A stretch of 11,600 bases of DNA, from the NCBI GenBank assembly GCA_000433335.1, contig HF996759.1, forward strand, positions 10,158 to 21,757. The letters are read 5' to 3'. Position 1 is the stretch's first letter. Each line of letters starts with the position of its first letter. The position numbers were made by a program, and so were the translations under genes. The DNA is from Clostridium sp. CAG:1219. GTDB taxonomy: Bacteria; Bacillota; Clostridia; TANB77; CAG-465. Shown in pieces: positions 1 to 6,764 of the stretch. A model generated the notes under the pieces. That model worked only from the letters and a program-made list of their open reading frames with translations, had not been told where the DNA came from and did no database searches.

Positions 1-332
1 AATTTAAAACATTTCCTTTCATAGAAAACGAGGAGGTAAAAAAGTTAATAGAAAAATCAGATTTAATAATATGCCATGGTGGAGTTGGAACAATATTTGA
101 AGGACTTCATAAGGAAAAGAAGGTTTTAGCAGTTCCAAGACTAAAAAAATACGGAGAACATGTGGATGATCATCAGTTAGAAATTTGCGATGAACTGGAA
201 AATAATGACTACATTGTAGTTTGTAGAGATGGTGATAATTTAGATGATAAAATTTCTGAGATATTGTCTAAAAATTTAAAAAAATATGCAAGAGATGAAA
301 AATTTTTAGAAGTTTTAAGAAAAGAAATATAA
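1..332 (+). CDS. PssE/Alg13-like glycosyltransferase (GT28 C-terminal domain), 3' end only
   Basis: Partial gene; the 5' end lies outside the window. The frame opens at base 3 and gives 109 residues before TAA at 330-332. The visible part is the nucleotide-sugar-binding C-terminal lobe of the GT28 / MurG-like fold. It has the short glycine-rich HGGVGT motif followed by a helix (IFEGL), a hydrophobic strand (VLAVPR) and the family signature YGEHVDDHQLE. These match the small PssE/Alg13-type proteins, in which this lobe is a separate polypeptide working with a membrane partner (PssD/Alg14 type) to add the second sugar of a lipid-linked polysaccharide repeat unit. The PssD-like partner would be expected just upstream, outside the window. 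Family assignment is confident; the sugar transferred cannot be read from the sequence. The next gene starts 31 bases later. Confidence 0.8.
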   Translation, partial: FKTFPFIENEEVKKLIEKSDLIICHGGVGTIFEGLHKEKKVLAVPRLKKYGEHVDDHQLEICDELENNDYIVVCRDGDNLDDKISEILSKNLKKYARDEKFLEVLRKEI

Positions 333-363
333 AAATACTAAATTTTGATAAAATACGCATAAT

Positions 364-1272
364 ATGTGTATGGAAAATGTATTAAAATATAAAAAAATTA
401 TAGTAGGAAAAAAACACAAAATAGATGTATTAGAGATAATATATGATTTTTTTATGATAATAATAGGAACGTTTTTGGTAAGTTTTGGAATAAATTTATT
501 TTTGTTACCACTTCAACTTACTACAGGTGGAGTATCAGGAATTGCAACAATTCTTTACTATAAGCTTGGAATTTCAATGGGTGTTACTGTTATAGTATTA
601 AATATTCCGCTGTTTATAATATCTATTGTAAAACTTGGTATTAAGTCAAGCATAAAAACTATAATAGCTACATTATTATTATCGTTTTTTTTAGATGCGT
701 TTAAGTATGAAACACTGCTTACAAGAAATGTGTCAGATCTATTTACTTCATGTATTTTTGGCGGAATTATTATAGGCGTAGGATTATCTATTGTATTTAA
801 GGCTGGCGCAAGTACTGGTGGGTCTGACTTGCTAGCACAGATAATTTATAAAAGCTTTCCTGTACAAAGCCTTAGCCAAGTGTTGCTTATAATAGAGTTT
901 TTTATTATTTCAGCTACAGTTATAGCATTTCAAAATGTCAACGTAGGACTTTACTCATTAATAGCAATGTTTATATCTACCAAAATGGTTGATTTAATGT
1001 TTGAAGGGAGCTATTATACTAGGGTAGTTAATATAATAACTAAAAAGCCAAATGAAATTTCTGATGAAATACTTACAGAGCTTAAAAGGGGGGTTACTCT
1101 TACAAAAAGTATTGGGGCTAGAACGAAAGAGGAATATACAACTATTACGTGCGTAATTACAAGGCCTCAGGTTGCAAAAATAAAGAAGATAATAAGAGAG
1201 AATGATAAAGAAGCACTAATGTATATAGCTACTACAAATGAAGTTTTAGGAAAAGGTTTTAAGAGTATATAA
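364..1272 (+). CDS. YitT-family membrane protein (DUF161 plus C-terminal DUF2179)
   Basis: 302 residues. The N-terminal two thirds are strongly hydrophobic, with about five to six membrane segments between residues 28 and 212. They carry the glycine-rich family motifs TGGVSGIA (about 54-61) and GASTGGSDLLAQ (about 148-159). Residues from about 215 to the end form a soluble alpha/beta domain of the DUF2179 type, with the conserved pattern RGVTL, TTITCVI and IREND. Domain order and length match Bacillus YitT/YqfU/YpjC-type proteins, whose molecular function is not well established; transport or sensing at the membrane is only a guess. The start is uncertain. No Shine-Dalgarno sequence precedes ATG 364 or the in-frame ATG 370, and the first ~25 residues are basic and poorly conserved in type. 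The gene is followed after 9 bases by the transketolase N subunit. Confidence 0.85.
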   Translation: MCMENVLKYKKIIVGKKHKIDVLEIIYDFFMIIIGTFLVSFGINLFLLPLQLTTGGVSGIATILYYKLGISMGVTVIVLNIPLFIISIVKLGIKSSIKTIIATLLLSFFLDAFKYETLLTRNVSDLFTSCIFGGIIIGVGLSIVFKAGASTGGSDLLAQIIYKSFPVQSLSQVLLIIEFFIISATVIAFQNVNVGLYSLIAMFISTKMVDLMFEGSYYTRVVNIITKKPNEISDEILTELKRGVTLTKSIGARTKEEYTTITCVITRPQVAKIKKIIRENDKEALMYIATTNEVLGKGFKSI

Positions 1273-1281
1273 GGGGGAAAT

Positions 1282-2085
1282 ATGAAAAGGGAAGAATTAG
1301 AAAAAATATGTAAAGATATAAGGAAAGACATACTATTTATGATAAGTAATGCCTCCTCAGGTCATCCTGGAGGAAGCTTGTCTGCTGTAGAAATCTTAGT
1401 TACGCTTTATTTTGAAATTATGAATTTGAATGAAAAAGATGGAAAAAGAATCGATAAATTTATTTTATCAAAAGGTCATGCAGCGCCCCTATATTATGCT
1501 GTTTTAGCTAAAAAAGGTTTTATAAAAAAAGAGGAATTATCAAAACTTAGAAAAATAGATTCTACACTTGAGGGGCATCCTACAAATAAAATTAATGGAG
1601 TAGATGTCTCTTCAGGTTCACTTGGTCAAGGTCTTTCTATTGCAAACGGAATGGCTCTGTCTAAAAAATTATTTAATGAAGAAGGATATGTTTACTGTCT
1701 TTGTGGTGACGGCGAAATGGAAGAAGGACAAGTATGGGAAGCTATGATGAGTGCAAGCAAATATAAATTAAACAATTTGATACTCATAATTGATAATAAT
1801 GGATTACAGATAGACGGAACTGTGGAAAGTGTTAAAAACTTAATAGATCTAGAGAAAAAATGTGAATCATTTGGATTTTATACAAAAAGAATAGATGGCC
1901 ACAATATAGATGAAATAATTAATTCTATTAATCTAGCTAAAAAACAAGAAAAGCCAATATGTATTTTGGCAAGTACTATAAAAGGAAAAGGTGTTTCCTT
2001 TATGGAAAATCAAGTAAAATGGCATGGTAAAGCCCCATCAAAGGAAGAAGTTAAAGAGGCTATTTTAGAAATAGAAAAAATGTAG
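1282..2085 (+). CDS. Transketolase, N-terminal (thiamine diphosphate-binding) subunit
   Basis: 267 residues, about the usual length of the N-terminal half when transketolase is split in two. Transketolase moves a two-carbon unit between sugar phosphates in the cytosol (non-oxidative pentose phosphate pathway). It supplies ribose-5-phosphate and erythrose-4-phosphate in organisms lacking the oxidative branch. Visible ThDP-site elements are SGHPGG with His28, SKGHA (63-67), GSLGQGLS (112-119), the GDGEMEEGQ motif (142-150) completed by the DNN segment (171-173) that binds the Mg-diphosphate, and WHGK with His248. The start at ATG 1282 has AAGGGGG at 1271-1277, overlapping the yitT stop. The C subunit follows 10 bases downstream, so the two are almost certainly co-translated and assemble into one enzyme. 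A related transferase acting on another sugar cannot be excluded. Confidence 0.93.
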   Translation: MKREELEKICKDIRKDILFMISNASSGHPGGSLSAVEILVTLYFEIMNLNEKDGKRIDKFILSKGHAAPLYYAVLAKKGFIKKEELSKLRKIDSTLEGHPTNKINGVDVSSGSLGQGLSIANGMALSKKLFNEEGYVYCLCGDGEMEEGQVWEAMMSASKYKLNNLILIIDNNGLQIDGTVESVKNLIDLEKKCESFGFYTKRIDGHNIDEIINSINLAKKQEKPICILASTIKGKGVSFMENQVKWHGKAPSKEEVKEAILEIEKM

Positions 2086-2095
2086 GAGGGAATAT

Positions 2096-3004
2096 ATGAA
2101 ATCAACAAGACAAGCGTATGGAGAATTTTTGGCGCAAGTAGGTGAAAATCAAAATATAGTAGTGTTTGATGCTGATCTTGCGGAAGCAACATATACTAAA
2201 ATGTTTAGGGAAAAGTATCCAAAAAGACATATTGATGTTGGAATATCAGAACAAGATTTAGTTGGAATGAGTTGTGGGGTGGCGCTTACAGGAAAAAAGG
2301 TATTTGCATCATCATTTGCTATGTTTTTATGTGGAAGAGCGTACGAACAAATAAGGAATACCGCAGCTTATTCAAATGTAGATATTAATTTATGTGCTAC
2401 TCATTCTGGTCTTGCAGTTGGAGAAGATGGTGCAACACATCAATGTATAGAAGACATAGCTCTTATGAATGTTATACCAAATATGAAAATATTCTGCCCT
2501 GCTGATGATATATCTACAAAAAAGATTTTAGGGGAATGTTTAGGGTTAACAGGACCAAAATATGTTAGACTTGGAAGGGCTGCTATGCCAGACGTATATT
2601 CTTATGATGAAGAATTTCATCTTGGAGGTTCAAAAACCTTTGGAAACGGAACAGATGGAACTATATTTGCTGTTGGAAGTACGGTAAATATCGCACTGGA
2701 TGCTAAAGTTGAACTTGAAAAATCAGGAATAAATGTAAGAGTTGTGGATCTTTATTCTATCAAACCAGTAGATGAAGAAGAAATTTTAAAGTCTGCAAAA
2801 CAAACAGAAAAATTAGTTTCCATAGAAGATCATAGTGTAATTGGTGGAATAGGAAGTATAATAGAATCAGTTTTATGCAAAAGGTATCCTAAAAAACTAG
2901 TAAAGCTTGGAGTTAAAGATATCTTTGGAAAATCTGGCAAACCTGATGAACTTTATGCAATGTATGGCATAACAAAAGAAGAAATAATAAAAAACTTTAT
3001 TTAA
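2096..3004 (+). CDS. Transketolase, C-terminal (pyrimidine-binding) subunit
   Basis: 302 residues, the usual size for the C-terminal half of a split transketolase. It holds the pyrimidine-binding domain in the first ~160 residues and the C-terminal transketolase domain from about 180. The motif DVGISEQD (47-54) contains the glutamate (Glu52) that activates the aminopyrimidine of ThDP. The segment FASSFAMFLCGRAYEQIR (70-87) supplies the aromatic pocket. HSGLAVGEDGATHQ (103-116) is the conserved His-Gly-rich loop typical of transketolase rather than DXP synthase. LVSIEDHSVIGGIGS marks the C-terminal domain. It is translated from ATG 2096 with a strong AGGAGG at 2084-2089 overlapping the stop of the N subunit. 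No intrinsic terminator with a T-tract is obvious after it. Confidence 0.93.
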   Translation: MKSTRQAYGEFLAQVGENQNIVVFDADLAEATYTKMFREKYPKRHIDVGISEQDLVGMSCGVALTGKKVFASSFAMFLCGRAYEQIRNTAAYSNVDINLCATHSGLAVGEDGATHQCIEDIALMNVIPNMKIFCPADDISTKKILGECLGLTGPKYVRLGRAAMPDVYSYDEEFHLGGSKTFGNGTDGTIFAVGSTVNIALDAKVELEKSGINVRVVDLYSIKPVDEEEILKSAKQTEKLVSIEDHSVIGGIGSIIESVLCKRYPKKLVKLGVKDIFGKSGKPDELYAMYGITKEEIIKNFI

Positions 3005-3016
3005 AATATATATGTG

Positions 3017-3066
3017 AACATTTTGTTAAAGATTTTACAATAAATGTAAAAATAAAACAAAATGTT
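3017..3066. repeat. Nested inverted repeats upstream of the MFS transporter gene
   Basis: A perfect 11-base inverted repeat, AACATTTTGTT (3017-3027) and AACAAAATGTT (3056-3066), encloses a second 7-base repeat, TTTTACA (3033-3039) and TGTAAAA (3045-3051), with a 5-base loop. The right outer arm overlaps the first two bases of the -35 box at 3065-3070. No T-tract follows on either strand, so it does not look like an intrinsic terminator. It could be an operator or cruciform. The surrounding DNA is AT-rich, which raises the chance of fortuitous repeats, but two nested perfect pairs are more than expected by eye. Confidence 0.55.
3023..3040. promoter_or_regulatory. Possible Rex (NADH/NAD+ sensing repressor) operator
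   Basis: TTGTTAA-AGAT-TTTACAA matches the clostridial Rex consensus TTGTTAA-N4-TTAACAA at 13 of the 14 specified positions. It lies 24 bases upstream of the -35 box of the MFS promoter and inside the nested inverted repeats. Rex commonly represses fermentation genes when NADH is low. The location is somewhat far upstream for direct occlusion, and the AT-rich background makes chance matches likely, so this is a tentative call. Confidence 0.3.
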
Positions 3067-3093
3067 GCAAAAAGTTTTAATTTCATATATAAT
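3065..3093 (+). promoter_or_regulatory. Sigma-A type promoter for the MFS transporter gene
   Basis: TTGCAA (3065-3070), a 17-base spacer and a perfect TATAAT (3088-3093). The -35 matches consensus at four of six positions. Transcription would start near 3100, leaving a leader of about 10 bases that carries the CGAGGT ribosome binding site. The -35 abuts the inverted repeat at 3017-3066. Confidence 0.6.
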
Positions 3094-3109
3094 TTTTTCG
3101 AGGTAATAT

Positions 3110-4348
3110 ATGAATAAAAACGAAAAATTATTTGGGTTATATAGAGTTTTTGGATATGATTACTTATTTTATACTGTAATTGTATTCCTATATTTAACTC
3201 AAACAAAATGCATTAGTGTTGGAGAAGTTATGTACATATATGCATTTTATGCTGTATTTTCCGCGATTATGCAAATTCCATGTAATTATCTTATGGAAAT
3301 AATAGGACTAAAAAAGAGTATGGTTTTAGGAAATGTATTTTTAATTATTCATTGCTTGATTTATATTTTTAGCCCAAAATTTGAATTTTTTATGGTTGCA
3401 GAACTATTTTGTGCAATAGGATTTTGTCTTAAAAACATATCGGAATCTCCTATGCTATATTCTAGTTTAAAAAGAAGCGGAAGACAAAATTATTTTGGTA
3501 AAATAGAGGGGAAAACTGTTTCTAAGTTCTTTTACATTGAAGCAATAACATCATGTTTTGTTGGTGTATTGTTTTCTGTAAATAATTATATTCCAATAAT
3601 CTGTACTTTAATATCTCTTATTATTTCACTTGTTATTTCTACAAAGTTTGATGATGTAGAAATTCAAAGAGAGGATGAAAAGCAGAATTTAAAACACTAT
3701 TTTAATGGAATTAAATTAGTTATGAAAAGTAAAAGAGTTATATCAATATTTTTATATGTTTTTGTGGTTACTGGACTTATTGAAGTAATAAAAGTTATAC
3801 AAAAAGAGTCTGTTGTAAACTTACAAGTAAATTCTATTCAATATTCATTGATATTTGCACTGCTTACTTTTTGTATGGGGATTGGTTCTAGTATGCAATA
3901 TAGAATAGAAAAATATACTAAAAGAAAAACCTTAACTGTTATAGGAATACTAATTTCAACGTTGCTTGTGATTTTGGGATTCTTTATGAATGTATTTGAT
4001 GTAAGCAAATTTTTGGTATATTCAGTTATTATTATATTAGTAATTCAAAATGTATTACAAGGAACATATAGAATATCTATAAAAAAGTATTTAAATAATT
4101 TCACTACTTCAAAAATAAGAAGTAAGATATTCTCTATATTTTATATTTTTGAAGGAGTAGGAAAAGCCATAATACTATTTTTATCAGGGGCAATTATTGA
4201 TAAAATAGGTAGTAATTATACAGCTATAATTATAGGACTCATAGCATTTTTACTTATAATTTATGTGACTGAATTTATGAAAAAAAGGTTAGGACGTGAT
4301 CCTTATGAATATGATAGTGACGACATATTTGGTGCTGATATAAAGTAA
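3110..4348 (+). CDS. MFS (major facilitator superfamily) transporter
   Basis: 412 residues of largely hydrophobic sequence with roughly 12 membrane segments in two halves, separated by a charged cytoplasmic loop around residues 180-200 (KFDDVEIQREDEKQNLKHY). The loop after the second segment (IIGLKKSMVLGN, about 64-75) is a weak form of the MFS motif A between helices 2 and 3. Length and topology fit the superfamily. The substrate cannot be read; clostridial relatives are mostly annotated only as MFS or putative drug efflux proteins. The C-terminus is an acidic cytoplasmic tail (YEYDSDDIFGADIK). The start at ATG 3110 has CGAGGT about 8 bases upstream, and the gene has its own promoter. It follows the transketolase pair by 105 bases, so it is probably a separate unit. 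A small membrane-protein gene follows 42 bases later. Confidence 0.8.
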   Translation: MNKNEKLFGLYRVFGYDYLFYTVIVFLYLTQTKCISVGEVMYIYAFYAVFSAIMQIPCNYLMEIIGLKKSMVLGNVFLIIHCLIYIFSPKFEFFMVAELFCAIGFCLKNISESPMLYSSLKRSGRQNYFGKIEGKTVSKFFYIEAITSCFVGVLFSVNNYIPIICTLISLIISLVISTKFDDVEIQREDEKQNLKHYFNGIKLVMKSKRVISIFLYVFVVTGLIEVIKVIQKESVVNLQVNSIQYSLIFALLTFCMGIGSSMQYRIEKYTKRKTLTVIGILISTLLVILGFFMNVFDVSKFLVYSVIIILVIQNVLQGTYRISIKKYLNNFTTSKIRSKIFSIFYIFEGVGKAIILFLSGAIIDKIGSNYTAIIIGLIAFLLIIYVTEFMKKRLGRDPYEYDSDDIFGADIK

Positions 4349-4390
4349 CTTAAACAAAAAAAATATATATAATATCTATAGGTGATTTTT

Positions 4391-4549
4391 ATGGATTTTT
4401 ATATAGATTTAATTATATATATTTTCGCTGTAATAGGAATTGTTGTTACCAATATAGCTTTTTTAGAAAGATATTTTTTTGTAAGTTCTAGCTCATTGAA
4501 GTTTAAGTTAAATAGAAATAATGTAAAAAAGAGATATTTAAAAAAATAA
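4391..4549 (+). CDS. Small predicted single-pass membrane protein, 52 residues
   Basis: Short frame from ATG 4391 to TAA 4547-4549, preceded by AGGTGA (4380-4385) at a 5-base spacing, a plausible ribosome binding site. The protein begins MDFYIDLIIYIFAVIGIVVTN. It has one hydrophobic segment at about residues 7-26, and then a basic tail rich in Lys, Arg and Asn that would stay in the cytoplasm (N-out/C-in, or a re-entrant anchor, by the positive-inside rule). No family is recognised. It lies 15 bases upstream of ruvA and probably shares its transcript. A TATAAT at 4368-4373 could serve as a -10, but no convincing -35 is present at the right distance. It could be a chance frame in AT-rich DNA; the Shine-Dalgarno sequence, tight spacing and coherent topology argue for a real gene. 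Confidence 0.55.
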   Translation: MDFYIDLIIYIFAVIGIVVTNIAFLERYFFVSSSSLKFKLNRNNVKKRYLKK

Positions 4550-4564
4550 ATAAGGTAGGTATAT

Positions 4565-5161
4565 ATGTATTCATTTTTTAAAGGAAATGTTGAAGATATT
4601 GAAGATGGAAAAATATCACTTTGTGTAAGAGACACGGGGTATGAAATAAATATGCCAGATAATGAGATAAGTAGCTTAAGTATTAATGATCAAATAAAAG
4701 TTTATACTTATTTACAAGTAAGAGAAGACGATATGAAATTATTTGGGTTTTTAAGCAAGAAAACATTAGAATTTTTTAAAAAGTTAATTCTTGTAAGTGG
4801 TGTTGGACCTAAAGTAGCACTTGGAATAATTGGAAATATTAATTCTGAAGATATGTGTGTTGCAATAGCTACTGAAAATGTATCTGTACTTAAAGCAATA
4901 CCCGGAGTGGGACCAAAGATGGCTCAAAAAATAATATTTGAACTTAAAGATAAGATATTAAAAGAGCAAGAACAAGAGTTGAAGAATAATTTTAATTCTA
5001 AGAAAAATAATGAACAAGCAATTATTGAGGCAACTACAGCTCTACAGGTTTTGGGATATAATATTAAACAAATTAATTCAGTTTTAGAGAATTTGGATGT
5101 ATCAGAAGATACAGTAGAGGGAATAATCAGAAAAGTACTTGCAAAAATGCAAAATATTTAA
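4565..5161 (+). CDS. ruvA: Holliday junction branch migration protein RuvA
   Basis: 198 residues, normal for RuvA. It binds four-way DNA junctions as a tetramer and loads the RuvB motor for branch migration in recombinational repair. Domain I (about 1-63) is the OB fold, beginning MYSFFKG like the typical MYxxxxG start and containing LQVREDDMKLFGF. Domain II carries two helix-hairpin-helix motifs, LVSGVGPKVALGII (about 76-89) and AIPGVGPKMAQKIIFELKDK (111-130). A Lys/Glu/Asn-rich linker leads to domain III (about 150-198, EATTALQVLGYN...VEGIIRKVLAKM), which contacts RuvB. The start ATG 4565 has AAGGTAGGT immediately upstream. Unusually, the next gene is ftsE rather than ruvB, with only 22 bases between, so ruvA seems to be transcribed with the division genes. 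Confidence 0.95.
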   Translation: MYSFFKGNVEDIEDGKISLCVRDTGYEINMPDNEISSLSINDQIKVYTYLQVREDDMKLFGFLSKKTLEFFKKLILVSGVGPKVALGIIGNINSEDMCVAIATENVSVLKAIPGVGPKMAQKIIFELKDKILKEQEQELKNNFNSKKNNEQAIIEATTALQVLGYNIKQINSVLENLDVSEDTVEGIIRKVLAKMQNI

Positions 5162-5183
5162 TTAAAAAGGAAAGAGAAGATAT

Positions 5184-5858
5184 ATGATAGAATTTAGTAG
5201 TGTAACAAAGAAATATGATCATGGGATAACAGCTTTAGAAGAAATTAATGTTAATATTAAAAAAGGTGAGTTTGTATTTTTAGTTGGTCCATCAGGATCT
5301 GGTAAATCTACGTTTTTAAAATTGATGATAAAAGAAGAATTACCAACTAGTGGTAAGATTGTAGTTGATGATATTGATCTTAGTAAAATAAAACCTAAAG
5401 ATGTTCCATATTTAAGAAGAAAAGTCGGATTCGTGTTCCAGGATTTTAGGCTTCTTTATGATAGAACTGTAGAAGAAAATATAGAATTTGCATTAAGAGT
5501 TATAGAAGCATCAGAAAGAGAAATAAAGACACAACTTAAATCAGTGCTTGAACTTGTTGGACTTTCAGGTAAAGAAAAATTTTACCCAAATCAACTTTCA
5601 GGAGGAGAACAGCAACGTGTTGCACTTGCAAGAGCTCTTGCAACTAGACCACCTATAATAATAGCTGATGAACCAACGGGTAACCTAGATCCTGCAACAG
5701 CAGATGAAATTTTTAACTCTTTAATGGAAATAAACGCAAGGGGAACTACTATTGTTGTAGTAACACATGCAAAAGATGTAGTAAATAAATTAAATAAAAG
5801 AGTAATTGCCCTAGATCATGGAAAAATTGTAAAAGATGAACAAGGAGGGTCTTACTAA
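5184..5858 (+). CDS. ftsE: Cell division ATP-binding protein FtsE
   Basis: 224 residues, the usual FtsE length. It is the cytoplasmic ATPase of the FtsEX complex, which belongs to the type VII (MacB-like) ABC group and drives conformational change in periplasmic or wall-side peptidoglycan hydrolases rather than transport. All nucleotide-binding elements are present: Walker [10 protein letters not shown] (35-43), Q-loop Gln86 in VFQDFRLL, signature LSGGEQQR (138-145), Walker B IIIADEP with catalytic Glu163, D-loop GNLDP, and the switch His195 in VVVTHAK. The [16 protein letters not shown] stretch is typical of FtsE. The start ATG 5184 is preceded by AAAAGGAAAGAG. The stop is one base before the ftsX start, with the ftsX ribosome binding site inside the ftsE 3' end, implying translational coupling. 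Confidence 0.96.
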   Translation: MIEFSSVTKKYDHGITALEEINVNIKKGEFVFLVGPSGSGKSTFLKLMIKEELPTSGKIVVDDIDLSKIKPKDVPYLRRKVGFVFQDFRLLYDRTVEENIEFALRVIEASEREIKTQLKSVLELVGLSGKEKFYPNQLSGGEQQRVALARALATRPPIIIADEPTGNLDPATADEIFNSLMEINARGTTIVVVTHAKDVVNKLNKRVIALDHGKIVKDEQGGSY

Positions 5859-5859
5859 T

Positions 5860-6750
5860 ATGACAACAAAAGGATATTTAATAAGAGAAGGTTATATAAA
5901 TTTAAGGAAACATGGTTCAAAAACATTTTCTACAATGCTTGTAGTATGTGCAACAATGCTTATTATAGGAATATTTATATTATTGTTTCAAAATGTTAAT
6001 TCTAATGTGAAAACAGTAAGAGAAGAGCAAGGATTGCAAGCCTTTATCCAAGATTCAGCAACAGAAGATGACGTTGAATATATGAAAGATCAAATAAAGA
6101 ATATAGATGGAGTAAAAGAAGTTACATATATAACAAAAGAAATGGGATTTGAGAATGCAAAGGAAGTTTTTAAAGATTATGACTATTTTCTAACAGGACT
6201 TGAAAATGTAGATATATTTCCACGTTCTTTAGTAATTAAATTTAGTGATATATCAGTAAGTTCTGCTGTTAAAAGTAGTGTTGAAAAAATAGAAGGAATT
6301 TATAAAGTTCAATATGACGAATCTACGATAAATGCTGTCACTGCCGTTTCTAAAATTGTAAATATATTCTTACTTGGAGTGGGAGTTGTACTTTTAGTTG
6401 TAAGTATATTTATAATTTCAAATACTATAAAACTTGCAGTTTATTCTAACAAACGTGAAGTATTTATAATGAGGTATATGGGAGCTACAAATAAATTTAT
6501 AAAAACACCATTTGTTATAGAAGGGGCTTTAATAGGAATGATATCTGCTACAATTTCATTTATATTAATTTCTATTGCATATATAGTAATATATGCTAGA
6601 ATACCTAATATAAATGCAGCACTTGGATCTTTTGGAATTCTTCCTTATTCTGGACTTTGGTATCAAATACTTATAGTGTTTTTTGCACTAGGGCTTTTCA
6701 TTGGAATATTCGGAAGTAGCGTTTCTGTAAAAAAATATTTAAAGGTGTAA
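5860..6750 (+). CDS. ftsX: Cell division protein FtsX (FtsEX membrane subunit)
   Basis: 296 residues with the standard FtsX topology. There is a cytoplasmic N-terminus, TM1 about 23-43, an extracytoplasmic domain about 44-163 that should contact the hydrolase partner, then TM2 about 167-190, TM3 about 218-246 and TM4 about 267-289. The sequence MRYMGATNKFIKTPFVIEGALIG (from about 204), between TM2 and TM3, is a family hallmark. ATG 5860 is preferred over the in-frame ATG 5836, because AAGGAGGG (5842-5849) sits 10 bases before 5860, while the upstream ATG would put that site inside the coding region and has none of its own. The next gene, an M23 peptidase, is the probable wall-side partner. 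Confidence 0.95.
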   Translation: MTTKGYLIREGYINLRKHGSKTFSTMLVVCATMLIIGIFILLFQNVNSNVKTVREEQGLQAFIQDSATEDDVEYMKDQIKNIDGVKEVTYITKEMGFENAKEVFKDYDYFLTGLENVDIFPRSLVIKFSDISVSSAVKSSVEKIEGIYKVQYDESTINAVTAVSKIVNIFLLGVGVVLLVVSIFIISNTIKLAVYSNKREVFIMRYMGATNKFIKTPFVIEGALIGMISATISFILISIAYIVIYARIPNINAALGSFGILPYSGLWYQILIVFFALGLFIGIFGSSVSVKKYLKV

Positions 6751-6764
6751 AAGGAGAGTGACTT

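Noticed and set aside
3017..3066. Hairpin after the transketolase pair as an intrinsic terminator
   Set aside because: There is no T-tract after the stem on either strand, and the outer arms are separated by 28 bases; a regulatory repeat is more likely.
2997..3206. Minus-strand frame of 69 residues over the transketolase-MFS spacer
   Set aside because: It overlaps the promoter, the inverted repeats and the start of the MFS gene and has no recognisable features; a chance frame in AT-rich DNA.
4399..4635. Minus-strand frame of 78 residues opposite the small protein and ruvA start
   Set aside because: It is antisense to the better-supported 52-residue gene and to ruvA, with no ribosome binding site or family resemblance seen.
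5836..5862. Earlier ATG for ftsX overlapping the end of ftsE
   Set aside because: The strong AAGGAGGG at 5842-5849 would be inside the gene; it is ideally placed for ATG 5860.
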